Positions 33,669 through 45,521 of a stretch of 64,000 nt of DNA are shown here, piece after piece. Both the position numbers and the translations under genes were made by a program. Under the pieces are notes generated by a model, which was given only the letters and a program-made list of their open reading frames with translations, was not told the DNA's origin and did not search any database. Origin of the DNA: Ehretia macrophylla (taxonomy: Eukaryota; Streptophyta; Magnoliopsida; Boraginales; Ehretiaceae); the NCBI GenBank assembly GCA_037974665.1, contig CM075775.1:66634311-66698310 (forward strand). Direction: 5' to 3'. The first letter of the stretch is position 1. Every line of letters starts with the position of its first letter.

Positions 33669-33996
33669 CATTTCAATTTTTTTTGCCCTAGTTAGGGTTG
33701 CCAAGATACTTTATCCACCAAATCTCTATTACCGAATCCCACAGAACATTGGGCAAGACAACTTCGCTCTATTTTTCCGTCCTGGATCGTACGTCGTGAG
33801 CTGTTAAAAGGACGACAACCTGACTCACGTGATAGCAGAGGGCCCTACAACGTGTCGATATCACGTCTTGCAAGGATGCTGCGTTGTTGAAGCGGATGGG
33901 TTGTTGTTAAGCCCATTGGGCCTTTTGAATGGGCCATCTCTCTAAACTGGGACAGTGAACTGTTAACACATATAGGAATTGTGCCCTCAACATGAC
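33669..33996 (+). repeat. Short spacer with about 229-bp internal deletion
   Basis: Only 328 bp instead of about 557. The sequence goes from GACAACTTCGCT straight to CTATTTTTCCGTCC near 33,768. The normal spacer has GCT at both break points, a microhomology signature. The segment with CATAACTTTTGATCC and the AGCTCTC palindrome is lost, while terminator and promoter ends are kept. Confidence 0.9.
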
Positions 33997-34115
33997 GGGT
34001 GCGATCATACCAGCACTAATGCACCGGATCCCATCAGAACTCCGAAGTTAAGCGTGCTTGGGTGAGAGTAGTACTAGGATGGGGGAACCCCTGGGAAGTC
34101 CTCGTGTTGCACTCG
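33997..34115 (+). rRNA. 5S rRNA gene B40
   Basis: The first 66 bases match consensus. Then C67T, T88G and C91A (GGGGGAACC), and a poor 3' end (CACTCG) followed by a weaker T tract (TTCTTTAATATTTTTTT). Confidence 0.92.
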
Positions 34116-34673
34116 TTCTTTAATATTTTTTTCCCTGGTTACGGTGGGCAAGATACTTTATCCACCAAATCTCAATTACAGAATCCCACGGAACATTGGG
34201 CAAGACAACTTCGCTTCACGTAGGGACCAGGCCCGCAAACCGAGGGCATATGGTATGTGACCAGGTCTCCGTCGCTCCGGTGCCCATAACTTTGGAACCG
34301 TAGGGAGTTACGCGGCGCACAGTATACCGTTGCATAGCTCTCTGAGAGCTCTACGATGGGGGCAGCTAGCTTGTTTGCTATGCACATTTTTGGAGCCCAA
34401 AATCGAACGTTTTCATTAGTTTCAGGCCACTTTTCTTCTTTTGCCCTATTTTTCGGTCCAGGATCATACGTCGTGAGCTGTTAAAAGGATGACAACTTGA
34501 CTCGCGGTACATTAGAGGGCCCTACAATGTGTCGATATCACGTCTTGCGAGGATGCTGCGTTGTTGAAGCAGATGGGTTATCGTTAAGCCCATTGGGCCT
34601 TTTGAATGGGCCATCTCTCTAAACTGGGACAGTGAACCGTAAACACATATAGGAATTGTGCCCTCAACATGAC

Positions 34674-34792
34674 AGGTGCGATCATACCAACACTAATGCA
34701 CCGGATCCCATTAGAACTTTGAAGTTGAGCGTGCTGGGGCGAGAGTAGTACTAGGATGGGTGACCCCCAGGGAAGTCCTCGTGTTGCACCCC
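34674..34792 (+). rRNA. 5S rRNA gene B41
   Basis: G1A, G17A, C39T, C46T, C47T, A54G and T63G in box A, and T96A. Confidence 0.92.
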
Positions 34793-35350
34793 ATTTTCAA
34801 TTTTTTTTGCCCTGGTTAGGGTTGCCAAGATACTTTATCAACCAAATCTCTATTACCGAATCCCACGGAACATTGGGCAATACAACTTCGCTTCACGTAG
34901 AGGCCAGGCCCGCAAACCGAGGGTGTAGGGCTTGTGACCTGGTCTCCGTCTCTCCGGTGCCCATAACTTTTGATCTGTAAGGAGTTACGCGGCGCACAAC
35001 ATACCGTTGAAAAGCTCTCTGAGAGCTCTACGACGGGGGCAGCTAGCTTGCTCGTCGTGCCCATTTTTTGAGGCCAAAATCGAACATTTTCATCAGTTTC
35101 AGGCCACTTTTCTTCTTTTGCTCAATTTTTCGGTCCCGGATCGTGCGTCGTGAGCTGTTAAATGGATGATAACCTGACTCGCGGTGCATCAGAGGGCCCT
35201 ACAACGTGTCGATATCACATCTTGCGAGGATGCTGCGTTGTTGAAGTAGTTGGGTTGTCGTTAAGCCCATTGGGCATTTTGAATAGGCCATCTCTCTAGG
35301 CTGACACTGTGAACCGTTAAATCGTATAGGAATTGTGCCCTCAACATGAC

Positions 35351-35403
35351 GGGTGCGATCATACCAGCACTAATGCACAGGATCCCATCAGAGCTCCGAA
35401 CCC
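35351..35403 (+). pseudogene. 5S gene B42 with internal promoter deleted
   Basis: Positions 1-50 (to GAGCTCCGAA) join directly to the last bases and CTTTTCAATTTT of the terminator. About 67 bp is missing, including box A, intermediate element and box C. A good TATA-like region is not kept either (TTAAATCGTATAGG). Surely inactive. Confidence 0.94.
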
Positions 35404-35959
35404 TTTTCAATTTTTTTTGCCATGGTTAGGGTTGCCAAGATACTTTATCCACCAAATCTCTATTAGCAAATCCCACGAAACATTTGGCAAGACAACTTCG
35501 CTTCACGTAGAAGCCGAGCCCGCAAACCTAGGGCGTAGGGTTTGTGACCAGGTCTCCGTCGCTCCGGTGCCCATAACTTTTGCTCCGTAAGGAGTGACGC
35601 GGCGCGCAGCATACTGTTACAAGGCTCTCTGAGAGCTCTACGACTGGGGCAGCTAGCTTGCTCGCTGTGCTCATTTTGGAGACCAAAATAGAACGTTTTC
35701 ATCAGTTTCTGGCTACTTTTCTTCTTTTGCCCTATTTTTCCATCCCGGATTATAAGTCGTGAGCTATTAAAAGGACGACAACCTGACTCGCGGTACATCA
35801 GAGGGCCCTACAACGTGTCGATAACACGTCTTGCGAGGATGCTGTGATGTTGAAGCGGATGGTTTGTCGGTAAGCCCATTGGGCCTTTTGAACGGGCCAT
35901 CTCTCTAGGCTGGCACTGTGAACCGTTAACACATATAAGAATTGTGCCCTCAACATGAC

Positions 35960-36078
35960 GGGTGCGATCATACCAACACTAATGCACCGGATCCCATCAG
36001 AACTCCGAAGTTAAGCGTGCTTGGGCGAGAGTAGTACTAGGATGGGTGACCTCTTGCGGAGTCCTCGTGTTGCATCTC
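35960..36078 (+). rRNA. 5S rRNA gene B43
   Basis: G17A, and a changed stretch GACCTCTTGCGGAG; 3' end GCATCTC. Box A and box C core intact. Confidence 0.93.
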
Positions 36079-36636
36079 CTTTTCAATTTTTTTTGCCCTG
36101 GTTAGGGTTGCCAAGATACTTTATCCACTAAATCTCTATTACCGACTCACACGGAACATTAGGCAAGACAACTTCGCTTCACGTAGAGGCCGACCCCCCA
36201 AACCGAGGGCGTAGAGTTTGTGACCAGGTCTCCGTCACTCTGGTGCCCATAACTTTTGATCCGTGAGGAGTTACGCGGTGCACAGCATACCATTGCAAAG
36301 CTCTCTAAGAGCTCTACGACGGGGGCAGCCAGTTTGCTCGCTGTGCCCGTTTTTGGAGCACAAAATCGAACGTTTTCATCAGTTTCAGGCAACTTTTCTT
36401 CTTTTGCCCTGTATTTCCGTCTCGGATCGTACGTCGTGAGCTATTAAAAGGACGACAACCTGACTCGCGGTTCATCAGAGGGCCCTACAACGTGTCGATA
36501 TCACGTCTTGCGAGGATGCTGCGTTGTTGAAGCAGATGGGTTGTCGTTAAGCCCATTGGGCCTTTTGAATGGGCCATCTCTCTAGGCTGGCACTATGAAC
36601 CATTAACACATATAGGATTTGTGCCCTCAACATGAC

Positions 36637-36755
36637 GGGTGCGATCATACCAGCACTAATGCACCGGATCCCATATGAACTCCGAAATTAAACGTGCTTG
36701 AGCAAGAGTAGTACTAGGATGGGTGACCCCTTGGGAAGTCTTCGTGTTGCACCCC
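36637..36755 (+). rRNA. 5S rRNA gene B44, box A altered
   Basis: C39A, A40T, G51A, G56A, G65A and G68A (AAATTAAACGTGCTTGAGC). Box C intact. Confidence 0.91.
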
Positions 36756-37302
36756 CTTTTCAATTTTTTTTGCCCTGGTTAGGGTTGCCAAGATACTTTA
36801 TCCACCAAATCTCTATTACCGAATACCACGGAACATTGGGCAAGACAACTTCGCTTCACGTAGAGGTCGGGCCCGTAATCCCAGGGCGTAGGGTTTGTGA
36901 CCAGGTCTCCATTGCTCCGGTGCCCATAACTTTTGATCCGTAAGGAGTTACGTGGCACACAGCATACCGTTTCAAAGCTCTATGATGGAGGCAGCTAGTT
37001 TGCTCGCTGTGCCCATTTTTGGAGACCAAAATCAAACGTTTTAATCAGTTTCAGGACACTTTTCATCTTTTGCTCTATTTTTCCGTCCCAGATCGTACGC
37101 TGTGAGTTGTTAAATGGAAGACAACCTGACTCGCGGGACATTAGAGGGCCCTACAACGTGTCGATATCACGTCTTGCAAGGATGCTGCGTTGTTGAAGCG
37201 GATGGGTTGTCGTTGAGCCCATTGGGCCTTCTGAATGGGCCATCTCTCTAGGCTGGCACTGTGAACCGTTAACACATATAGGAATTGCGCCCTCAACATG
37301 AC

Positions 37303-37421
37303 GGGTGCGATCTTACCAGCACTAATGCACTGGATCCCATCAGAACTCCGAAGTTAAGCGTGCTTGGGCGAGAGTTGTACTAGGATGGGTGACCCCCTGG
37401 GAAGTCCTCGTATTGCACTCC
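37303..37421 (+). rRNA. 5S rRNA gene B45
   Basis: A11T, C29T, A74T and G110A, and CACTCC end. Box A and box C intact. Confidence 0.93.
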
Positions 37422-37965
37422 CTTTTCAATTTTTTTTGCCCTGGTTAGGGTCCCCAATATACTTTATCCACCAAATCTCTATTACCGAATCCCACGGAAC
37501 ATTGGGCCAGACAACTTCGCTTCACGTAGATGCCGAGCCTGCAAACCGAGGGCCTAGGGTTTGTGACCAAGTCTCCGTCGCTTCAGTGCCCATAACTTTT
37601 GATCCGTAAGGAGTTACGCGGCGCATAGCAAACCGTTGCAAAGCACTCAGAGAGCTCTACGATGGGGGCAGCTAGCTTGCTTGCTGTGCCCATTTTTGGA
37701 TCCCAAAATTGAACGTTTTCATCCATTTCAGGCCACTTTTCTTCTTTTGCCCTATTTTTCCGTCCCGGATCGTAAGACGTGAGCTGTTAAAAGGATGACA
37801 ACTTGACTCGTGGTACATCAGAGGGCCTTACAACGTGTCGATATCACGTCTTGCGAGGATGCTGCATTGTTGAAGCGGATGGGTCGTCGTTAAGCCCATT
37901 GGGCCTTCTTAATGGGCTATCTCTCTAAACTGGTGCACATATTGGAATTGTGCCCTCAACATGAC

Positions 37966-38084
37966 GGGTGCGATCATACCAGCACCAATGCACCGGATCC
38001 CATCAGAACTTCGAAGTTAAGCGTGGTTGGGCGAGAGTAGTACTAGGATGGGTGGCCCCCCGGGAAGTCCTCGTGTTGCACCAC
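37966..38084 (+). rRNA. 5S rRNA gene B46
   Basis: T21C, C47T, C61G in box A, A90G and T96C. About 13 bp just upstream of the -28 element is missing (AACTGGTGCACATATTGG). Confidence 0.92.
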
Positions 38085-38641
38085 CTTTTCAATTTTTTTT
38101 GCCCTGGTTAGGGTTGCCAAGATACTTTTTCCACCAAATCTGTATTACCGAATCCCACGGAACATTGGGCAAGACAACTTCGCTTCACGTAGAGGCCGGG
38201 CACGCAAACCGAAGGCGTAGGGTTCGTGACCAGGTCTCCGTCGCTCTGGTGCCTATAACTTTTGATCCGTAAGGAGTTATGCGGCGCACAACATACCGTT
38301 GCAAAGCTCTCTGAGAGCTCTACGACGAGGGCAGCCAGCTTGCCCGCTGTGCCCCATTTTGTAGCCCAAAATCGAACCTTTTCATCAGTTTCAGGCCACT
38401 TTTCTTCTTTTGCCCTGTTTTTTCATCCCGAATCGTACGTCGTGAGTTGTTAAAGGGACGACAACCTGACTCGCGGTACATCAGAGGGACCTACAACGTG
38501 TCGATATCACGTGTTGCGAGGATGCTGCGTTGTTGAAGTGGATGGGTTGTCGTTAAGTCATTGGGCCTTTTAAATGGGCCATCTCTCTAAACTGGGACTG
38601 TGAACCGTTAACACATTCATGAATTGTTCCATCAACATGAC

Positions 38642-38760
38642 GGGTGTGATCACACCATCACTAATGCACCGGATCCCATCAGAACTCCGAAGTTAAGCGT
38701 GCTTGGGCGAGAGTAGTGCTAGGATGGGTGGCCCCCTGGGAAGTCCTCGTGTTGCACACC
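38642..38760 (+). rRNA. 5S rRNA gene B47
   Basis: C6T, T12C, G17T, A77G and A90G. The -28 element is altered to ACATTCATG. Confidence 0.92.
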
Positions 38761-39318
38761 CTTTTCAATTTTTTTTGCCCTGGTTAGGGTTGCCAAGATA
38801 CTTTATCAACCAAATCTCTATTACCGAATCCCACGGAACATTGGGCAAGACGACTTCACTTCACGTAGAGGCCGGGCCCGCAAACCGAGGGCGTAGGGTT
38901 TGTGACCAGGTCTCCGTCGCTCCGGTGTCCATAACTTTCGATCTGTAAGGAGTCGCGCGGCGCACAGCATACCGTTGCAAAGCTCTCTGAGAGCTCTACG
39001 ACGGGGGCAGCCAGCTTGCTCGCTGTGCACATTTTTGTAGCCCAAAATCGAACGTTTTCATCAGTTTCGGACCACTTTTCTTCTTTTGCCCTGTTTTTGG
39101 GTCCCGGATCGTACGTCGTGAGTTGTTAAAAGGACAACAACCTGACTCGCGGTACATCAGAGGGCCCTACAACGTGTCGATATCACGTCTTGCTAGGATG
39201 CTGCGTTGTTGAAGCGGATGGGTTGTCGTTAAGCCCATTGGGCCTTTTGAATTGGCTATCTCTCTAAACTCGGACTGTGAACCGTTAACACATATAGGAA
39301 TTGTGCCCTCAACATGAT

Positions 39319-39437
39319 GGGTGCGATAATACTAGCACTAATGCACCGTATCCCATCAGAACTCTGAAGTTAAGCGTGCTTGGGCAAGAGTAGTACTAGG
39401 ATCGGTGATCCCTAGCGAAGTCCTCGTGTTGCACGTC
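39319..39437 (+). rRNA. 5S rRNA gene B48
   Basis: C10A, C15T, G31T, C47T and G68A, and box C GGATCGGTGATC; 3' end CACGTC. Confidence 0.91.
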
Positions 39438-39995
39438 ATTTTCAATTTTTTTTGCCTTGGTTAGGGTTGCCAATATACTTTATCCACCAAATCTCTATTA
39501 CCGAATCACACGGAACATTGGGCAAGACAACTTCTCTTCACGTAGAGGCCGGCCCCCCAAACCGATGGCGTAGGGTTTGTGACCAGGTCTACGTCGCTCT
39601 GGTGCCCATAACTTTTGATCTGTGAGGAGTTACGCGACGCACAGCATACCGTTGCAAAGCTCTCTAAGAGCTCTACGACGGGGGCAGCCAGCTTGCTCGC
39701 TGTGCCCATTTTTGTAGGCAAAAATCGAACATTTTCATCAATTTCAGGCCACTTTTGTTCTTTTCCCCTATTTTTTCGTCTCGGATCGTACGTCGTGAGC
39801 TGTTAAAATGATGACAGCCTGACTCGTGGGACATCAGACGGCCTTACAGCGTGTCTATATCACATCTTGTGAGGATGCTGGGTTGTTGAAGTGGATGGGT
39901 TGTCGTTAAGCCCATTGGGCCTTCTTAATGGGCTATCTCTCTAAACTGGTACTGTGAACAGTTAACACATATAGGAATTGTACCCTCAACATGAC

Positions 39996-40114
39996 GGGTG
40001 CGATTATACCAGCACTTATGCACCGGATCCCATCAGAACTCCGAAATTAAGCATGCTTGGGCGAAAGTAGTACTAGGATGGGTGACCCCCTTGGAAGTCC
40101 TCGTGTTGCACCCC
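39996..40114 (+). rRNA. 5S rRNA gene B49
   Basis: C10T, A22T, G51A, G58A and G70A (GAAATTAAGCATGC). Box C intact. Confidence 0.92.
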
Positions 40115-40668
40115 TTTTAAATTTTTTTTGCCCTGGTTAGGGTTGCCAAGATACTTTATCAACCAAATCTCTATTACCAAGTCCCATGGAACTTTGGGAA
40201 GACAACTTCGCTTCATGTAGAGGCCGGGCCCGCAAACCAAGGGCGTAGGGTTTGTGACCAGGTCTCCGTTGCTCCGGTGCCCATAACTTTTGATCCATAA
40301 GGAGTTACGCGACGCACAGCATACCGTTGCAAAGCTCTCTGAGAGCTCTACGACGGGGGCAGCCAACTTGCTCACTATGCCCATTTTTGGATCCCAAAAT
40401 CGAACGTTTTCATCAGTTTCAGGCCACTTTTGTTCTTTCGCTCTATTTTTCGTCCCAGATCGTACCTCGTGAGCTGTTAAAAGGACGACAACCTGACTCG
40501 CGGTACATCAGAGGGCCCTACATCGTGTCGATATCACATCTTGCGAGAATGCTGCGTTGTTGGAGCGGATGGGTTGTCGTTAAGCCATTGGGCCCTTTGA
40601 ATGCGCCACCTCTCTAGGCTGGCACTGTGAACCATTAACACATATAGGAATTGTTCCCTCAACATGAC

Positions 40669-40787
40669 TGGTGCAATCATACTAATACTAATGCACCGGA
40701 TTCCATCAGAACTCCGAAGTTAAGTGTGCTTGGGCGAGAATAGTACTAGGATGGGTGACCCCCTAGGAAGTCCTCGTGTTGCACTTC
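40669..40787 (+). rRNA. 5S rRNA gene B50
   Basis: G1T, G7A, C15T, G17A, C18T, C34T, C57T and G72A; 3' end CACTTC. Confidence 0.91.
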
Positions 40788-41346
40788 CTTTTCTTTTTTT
40801 TTTTGCCCTGGTTAGGGTTGCCAAGATACTTTATCCACCAAATCTCTATTACCGAATCCCACGGAACATTGGGCAAGACAACTTCGCTTCACGTAGAGGC
40901 TGGGCCAGCAAACCAAGGGCGTAGGGTTTGTGACCAGGTCTCCGTCGCTCCGGTGCCCATAACTTTTGATCCGTAAGGAGTTACGCGGCGCACAGCATAC
41001 CGTTGCAAAGCTCTCTGAGAGCTCTACGACGGGGGCCGCCAGCTTGCTCGCTTTGCAAATTTTTGGAGTCCAAAATCAAACGTTTTCATCAGTTTCAAGC
41101 CACTTTTCTACTTTTGCCCTGTTTTTCGGTGTCGGATCGTACGTCGTGAGCTGTTAAAAGGACGACAACTGGACTCGCGGTACATCAGAGGGCCCTACAA
41201 CGTGTCGATATCACGTCTTGCGAGGATGCTGCGTTGTTGAAGCGGATGGGTTGTCGTTAAGCCCATTTGGCATTTTGAATGGGCCATCTCTCTTGGCTGG
41301 CACTGTGAACCGTTAACACATATAAGAATTGTGCCCTCAACTTGAT

Positions 41347-41465
41347 GGGTGCGATCATACCAGCACTAATGAACCGGATCCCATCAGAACTCCGAAGTTA
41401 AGCGTGCTTGGGCGAGAGTAGTACTAAGATGGGTGACCCCCTGGGAAGTGCTCGTGTTGCACCCC
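41347..41465 (+). rRNA. 5S rRNA gene B51, near consensus
   Basis: Only C26A, G81A and C104G; box A intact. One of the three closest copies. Confidence 0.95.
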
Positions 41466-42022
41466 CGTTTCAATTTTTTTTGCCCTGGTTAGGGTTGCCA
41501 AGATACTTTATCCACCAAATCTCTATTACCGAATTCCACGGAACATTGGGCAAGACAACTTCGCTTCACGTAGAGGCCGGGCCCACAAACTGAGGGCGTA
41601 AAGTTTATGACCAAGTCTTCGTCGCTCCGGTGCCCATAACTTTTGATCCGTATGGAGTTACGCGGCGCAGAGCATACCGTTGCAAAGCTCTCTGAGAGCT
41701 CTACGACGGGGGCAGCCAGCTTGCTCGCTGTGCCCATTTTGGAGCCCAAAATCGAACGTTTTCATCAGTTTCAGGCCACTTTTCTTCTTTTACCCTATTT
41801 TTTCGTCCCGAATCGTACATCGTGAGCTGTTTAAAGGATGACAACCTGACTCGCTGTACATCAGAGGGCCCTACAACATGTCGATATAACGTCTTCCGAG
41901 GATGCTGCGTTGTTGAAGCGGATGTGTTATCGTTAAGCCCATTGGACCTTTTGAATGGGTCATCTCTCTAAACTGGGACTGTGAACCGTTAACACATATA
42001 TTAATTGTACCCTCGACATGAC
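41466..42022 (+). repeat. Representative array B spacer (557 bp)
   Basis: Order of landmarks: T-run terminator; GCCCTGGTTAGGG; TACTTTATCCACCAAATC; CGGAACATTGGGCAAGAC; CGTAGAGGCCGGGCCC; CATAACTTTTGATCCGTA; AGCTCTCTGAGAGCT palindrome; GGAGCCCAAAATCGAACG; TTCTTTTGCCC-like pyrimidine tract; GTACGTCGTGAGCTGTT-like; CGTGTCGATATCACG; GCCCATTGGGCC with TGGGCC 8 bp on; GTTAACACATATAGG promoter. All other full spacers of array B hold the same series. I see no gene in them. Confidence 0.88.
41686..41700. repeat. Conserved spacer palindrome AGCTCTC-T-GAGAGCT
   Basis: Two perfect 7-bp arms around one T, present in most array B spacers about 230 bp after the gene. Array A has related but less perfect forms (AAGCTCTCCGGGAGCT). 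It could form a hairpin in DNA or RNA. Function unknown. Confidence 0.6.
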
Positions 42023-42141
42023 GGGTGCGATCATACCAGCACTAATGCACCGGATCCCATCAGAACTCCGATGTTAAGCGTGCTTGGGCGAGAGTAGTTC
42101 TAGGATGGGTGAGCCCCTGGGAAGTCCTCGTGTTGCACCCT
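42023..42141 (+). rRNA. 5S rRNA gene B52
   Basis: A50T at the edge of box A, A77T, C91G and C119T. Confidence 0.93.
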
Positions 42142-42708
42142 ATTTTTAAATTTTTTTGCCCTGGTTAGGGTAGCCAAGATACTTTATCCACCAATTCTCT
42201 ATTACGGAACCCCACGGACCATTGGACAAGCAAACTTCGCTTCACGTTCAGCCCGGGCCCGCAAACCTAGGGCGTAGGGTTTGTGACCAGGCCTCCGTCG
42301 CTCCAGTGCCCAAAACTTTTGATCCGTATAGAGTTACGCGGCGCACAGCATACCGTTGCAAGGCTCTCTGAGAGCTCTATGACTGGGGCAGCTAGCTTGC
42401 TCGCTGTGCCCATTTTGGAGACCAAAATAGAACGTTTTCATCAGTTTCAGGCCACTTTTCTTCTTTTGCCCTGTTTTTTCGTCCCGGATCGTACGTCGTG
42501 TGCTATTAAACGGACGACAACCTGACTCGCGGTACATCCAAGGGCCCTACAATGTGTCGATATCACGTCTTGCGAGGATGCTGCATTATTGAAGCGGATG
42601 GGTTGTCGTTAAGCCCATTGGGCCATTTGAATGGGCCATCTCTCTAGGGTGGCACTGTGAACCGTTAACACATATAGGAATTGTGCCCTCAACATGACGG
42701 GTGCGATC

Positions 42709-42827
42709 ATACCAACACTAATGCACCGGATCCCATCAGAACTCCGAAGTTAAGCGTGCTTGGGCAAGAGTAGTACTAGGATGGGTGATCCCTTGCGAAG
42801 TCCTCGTGTTGCACCACATTTTCAATT
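42709..42827 (+). rRNA. 5S rRNA gene B53
   Basis: G17A, G68A, C91T, C95T and G98C (GGTGATCCCTTGCG), 3' end CACCAC. Shares these with B57 and partly with B48. Confidence 0.93.
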
Positions 42828-43374
42828 TTTTTTCCCTGGTTAGGGTTGCCAATATACTTTATCCACCAAATCTCTATTACCGAATCACACGGAACATTGG
42901 GCAAGACAACTTCGCTTCACGTAGAGGCCGGCCCCCCAAACCGAGGGCGTAGGGTTTGTGACCAGGTCTCCGTCGCTCTAGTGCCCATAACTTTTGATCC
43001 GTGAGGAGTTACGCGGTGCACAGCATACCGTTGCAAAGCTCTCTGAGAGCTCTACGACGGGGGCAGCCAGCTTGCTCGCTGTGCCCATTTTTGGAGGCCA
43101 AAATCGAACATTTTCATCAATTTCAGGCCACTTTTGTTCTTTTGCCCTATTTTTTCGTCTCGGATCCTACGTCGTGAGCTGTTAAAATGATGACAACCTG
43201 ACTCGTGGTACATCAGAGGGCCCTACAGCGTGTCGATATCACATCTTGCGAGGACGTTGCGTTGTTGAAGCGGATGGGTTGTCGTTAAGCCCATTGGGCC
43301 TTCTTAATGGGCTATCTCTCTAAACTGGTACTGTGAACCGTTAACACATATAGGAATTGTGCCCTCAACATGAC

Positions 43375-43493
43375 GGGTGCGATCATACCAGCACTTATGC
43401 ACCAGATCCCATCAGAACTCCGAAATTAAGCGTGCTTGGGCGAAAGTAGTACTAGGATGGGTGACCCCCTGAGAAGTCCTCGTGTTGCACCCC
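43375..43493 (+). rRNA. 5S rRNA gene B54
   Basis: A22T, G30A, G51A, G70A and G98A. Partner of B49. Confidence 0.93.
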
Positions 43494-44049
43494 CTTTTAA
43501 ATTTTTTTTGCCCTGGTTAGGGTTGCCAAGATACTTTATCCACCAAATCTCTATTACCGAATCCCACAGAACATTGGGCAAGACAACTTCGCTTTACGTA
43601 GAGGCCGGGCCCGCAAACCGATGGCGTAGGGTTTGTGACCAGGTCTCCGTCGCTTTGGTGCCCATAACTTTTGATCCGTAAGGAGTTACGTGACGCACAG
43701 CATACCGTTGCAAAGCTCTCTGAGATCTCTACGACAGGGGTAGCCAACTTATTCACTGTGCCCATTTTTTGAGCCCAAAATCGAACATTTTTATCTGTTT
43801 CAGGCCACTTTTCTTCTTTCGCTCTATTTTTCGTCCCAGATCGTACCTCGTGAGCTGTTAAAAGGACGACAACCAGACTCGCGGTACATCAGAGGGCCCT
43901 ACATCGTGTCGATATCACGTCTTGCGAGAATACTGCGTTGTTGAAGCGGATGGGTTGTCGTTAAGCCATTGGGCCTTTTGAATGGGCCATCCCTATAGGC
44001 CGGGACTGTGAACCATTAACACAAAAAGGAATTGTGCCCTCAACATGAC

Positions 44050-44168
44050 TGGTCCGATCATACCAGCACTAATGCACCAGATCCCTTCAGAACTCCGAAG
44101 TTAAGTGTGCTTGGGCGAGAGTAGTACTAGGATGGGTGAGCCCCAAGGAAGTCCTCGTGTTGTACCCC
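44050..44168 (+). rRNA. 5S rRNA gene B55
   Basis: G1T, G5C, G30A, A37T, C57T and C91G, and CCCCAAGG after box C. Partner of B50. Confidence 0.91.
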
Positions 44169-44726
44169 CTTTTCATTTCTTTTTGCCCTGGTTAGGGTTG
44201 CCAACATACTTTATCCACCAAATTTCTATTACCGAATCCCACGGAACATTGGGCAAGACAACTTCATTTCACGTAGAGGCTGGGCCAGCAAACCGAGAGC
44301 GTAGGGATTGGGACCTGGTCTCCGTCGCTCTAGTGCCTATAACTTTTGATCCGTAAGGAGTTACGCGGTGCACAGCATACCGTTAGAAAGCTCTCTGAGA
44401 GCTCTACGACGAAGGCTGCCAGCTTGCTCGCTTTACAAATTTTTGGAGTCCAAAATCAAACGTTTTCATCAGTTTCAGGCCACTTTTCTTCTTTCGCCCT
44501 GTTTTTCCATCCTAGATCATACGTCGTGAGCTATTAAAAGGACAACAACCTGACTCGCTGTACATCAGAGGGCCCTACAACGTGTCAAAATCATGTCTTG
44601 TGAGGATGCTACATTGTTGAAGCGGATGGGTTGTCGTTAAGCCCATTGGGCCATTTGAATGGGCCATCTCTATAGGCTGGCACTCTGAACCGTTAACACA
44701 TATAAGAATTGTGCCCTCAACATGAT

Positions 44727-44845
44727 GGGTGCGATCATACCAGCACTAATTTACCGGATCCCATCAAAACTCCGAAGCTAAGTGTGCTTGGGCGAGAGTA
44801 GTACTTGGCTGGGTGACCCCCTGGGAAGTCCTCGTGTTGCACCCC
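44727..44845 (+). rRNA. 5S rRNA gene B56
   Basis: G25T, C26T, G41A, T52C, C57T in box A, A80T and A83C. Confidence 0.92.
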
Positions 44846-45402
44846 CTTTTCAATTTTTTTTGCCCTGGTTAGGGTTGCCAAGATACTTTATCCACCAAAT
44901 CTCTATTACCGAATTCCACGAAACATTGGACAAGACAACTTCGCTTCACGTTGAGGCCGGGCCCGCAAACCTAGGGCGTAGGGTTTGTGACCAGGTCTCC
45001 GTCGCTCCGGTGCCCAAAACTTTTGATCTGTATAGAGTTTCGCGGCGCACAGCATACCGTTGCAAGCCTCTCTGAGAGCTCTACAACTGGGGCAGCTAGC
45101 TTGCTCGCAGTGCCCATTTTGGAGACCAAAATAGAACGTTTTCATTAGTTTCAGGCCACTTTTCTTCTTTTGCCCTGTTTTTCCGTCCCGGATCGTACGT
45201 CGTGTGCTATTAAAAGGACGACAACCTGACTTGCGGTACATCCGAGGGCCCTACAATGTGTCGATATCACGTCCTGCGAGGATGCTGCATTATTGAAGCA
45301 TATGGGTTGTCGTTAAGCCCATTGGGCCATTTGAATGGGCCATCTCTCTAGGCTGGCACTATGAACCGTTAACACATATAGGAATTGTGCCCTCAACATG
45401 AC

Positions 45403-45521
45403 GGGTGCGATCATACCAACACTAATGCACCGGATCCCATCAGAACTCCGAAGTTAAGCGTGCTTGGGCAAGAGTAGTACTAGGATGGGTGATCCCTTGC
45501 GAAGTCCTCGTGTTGCACCTC
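45403..45521 (+). rRNA. 5S rRNA gene B57
   Basis: As B53 (G17A, G68A, C91T, C95T, G98C), 3' end CACCTC. Confidence 0.93.

Larger units (their letters stand above)
31519..33996 (+). repeat. Five-gene repeat block, copy 2, one unit lost (B36-B39)
   Basis: B36, B37 and B38 match B31, B32 and B33 at 3,376-3,377 bp. The spacer after B38 is of the B34 class (AGTTTCGCAGCGC, ACGACGGTGGCAGCC) and B39 is of the B35 class, so one unit disappeared between B33-like and B34-like positions. Confidence 0.78.
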
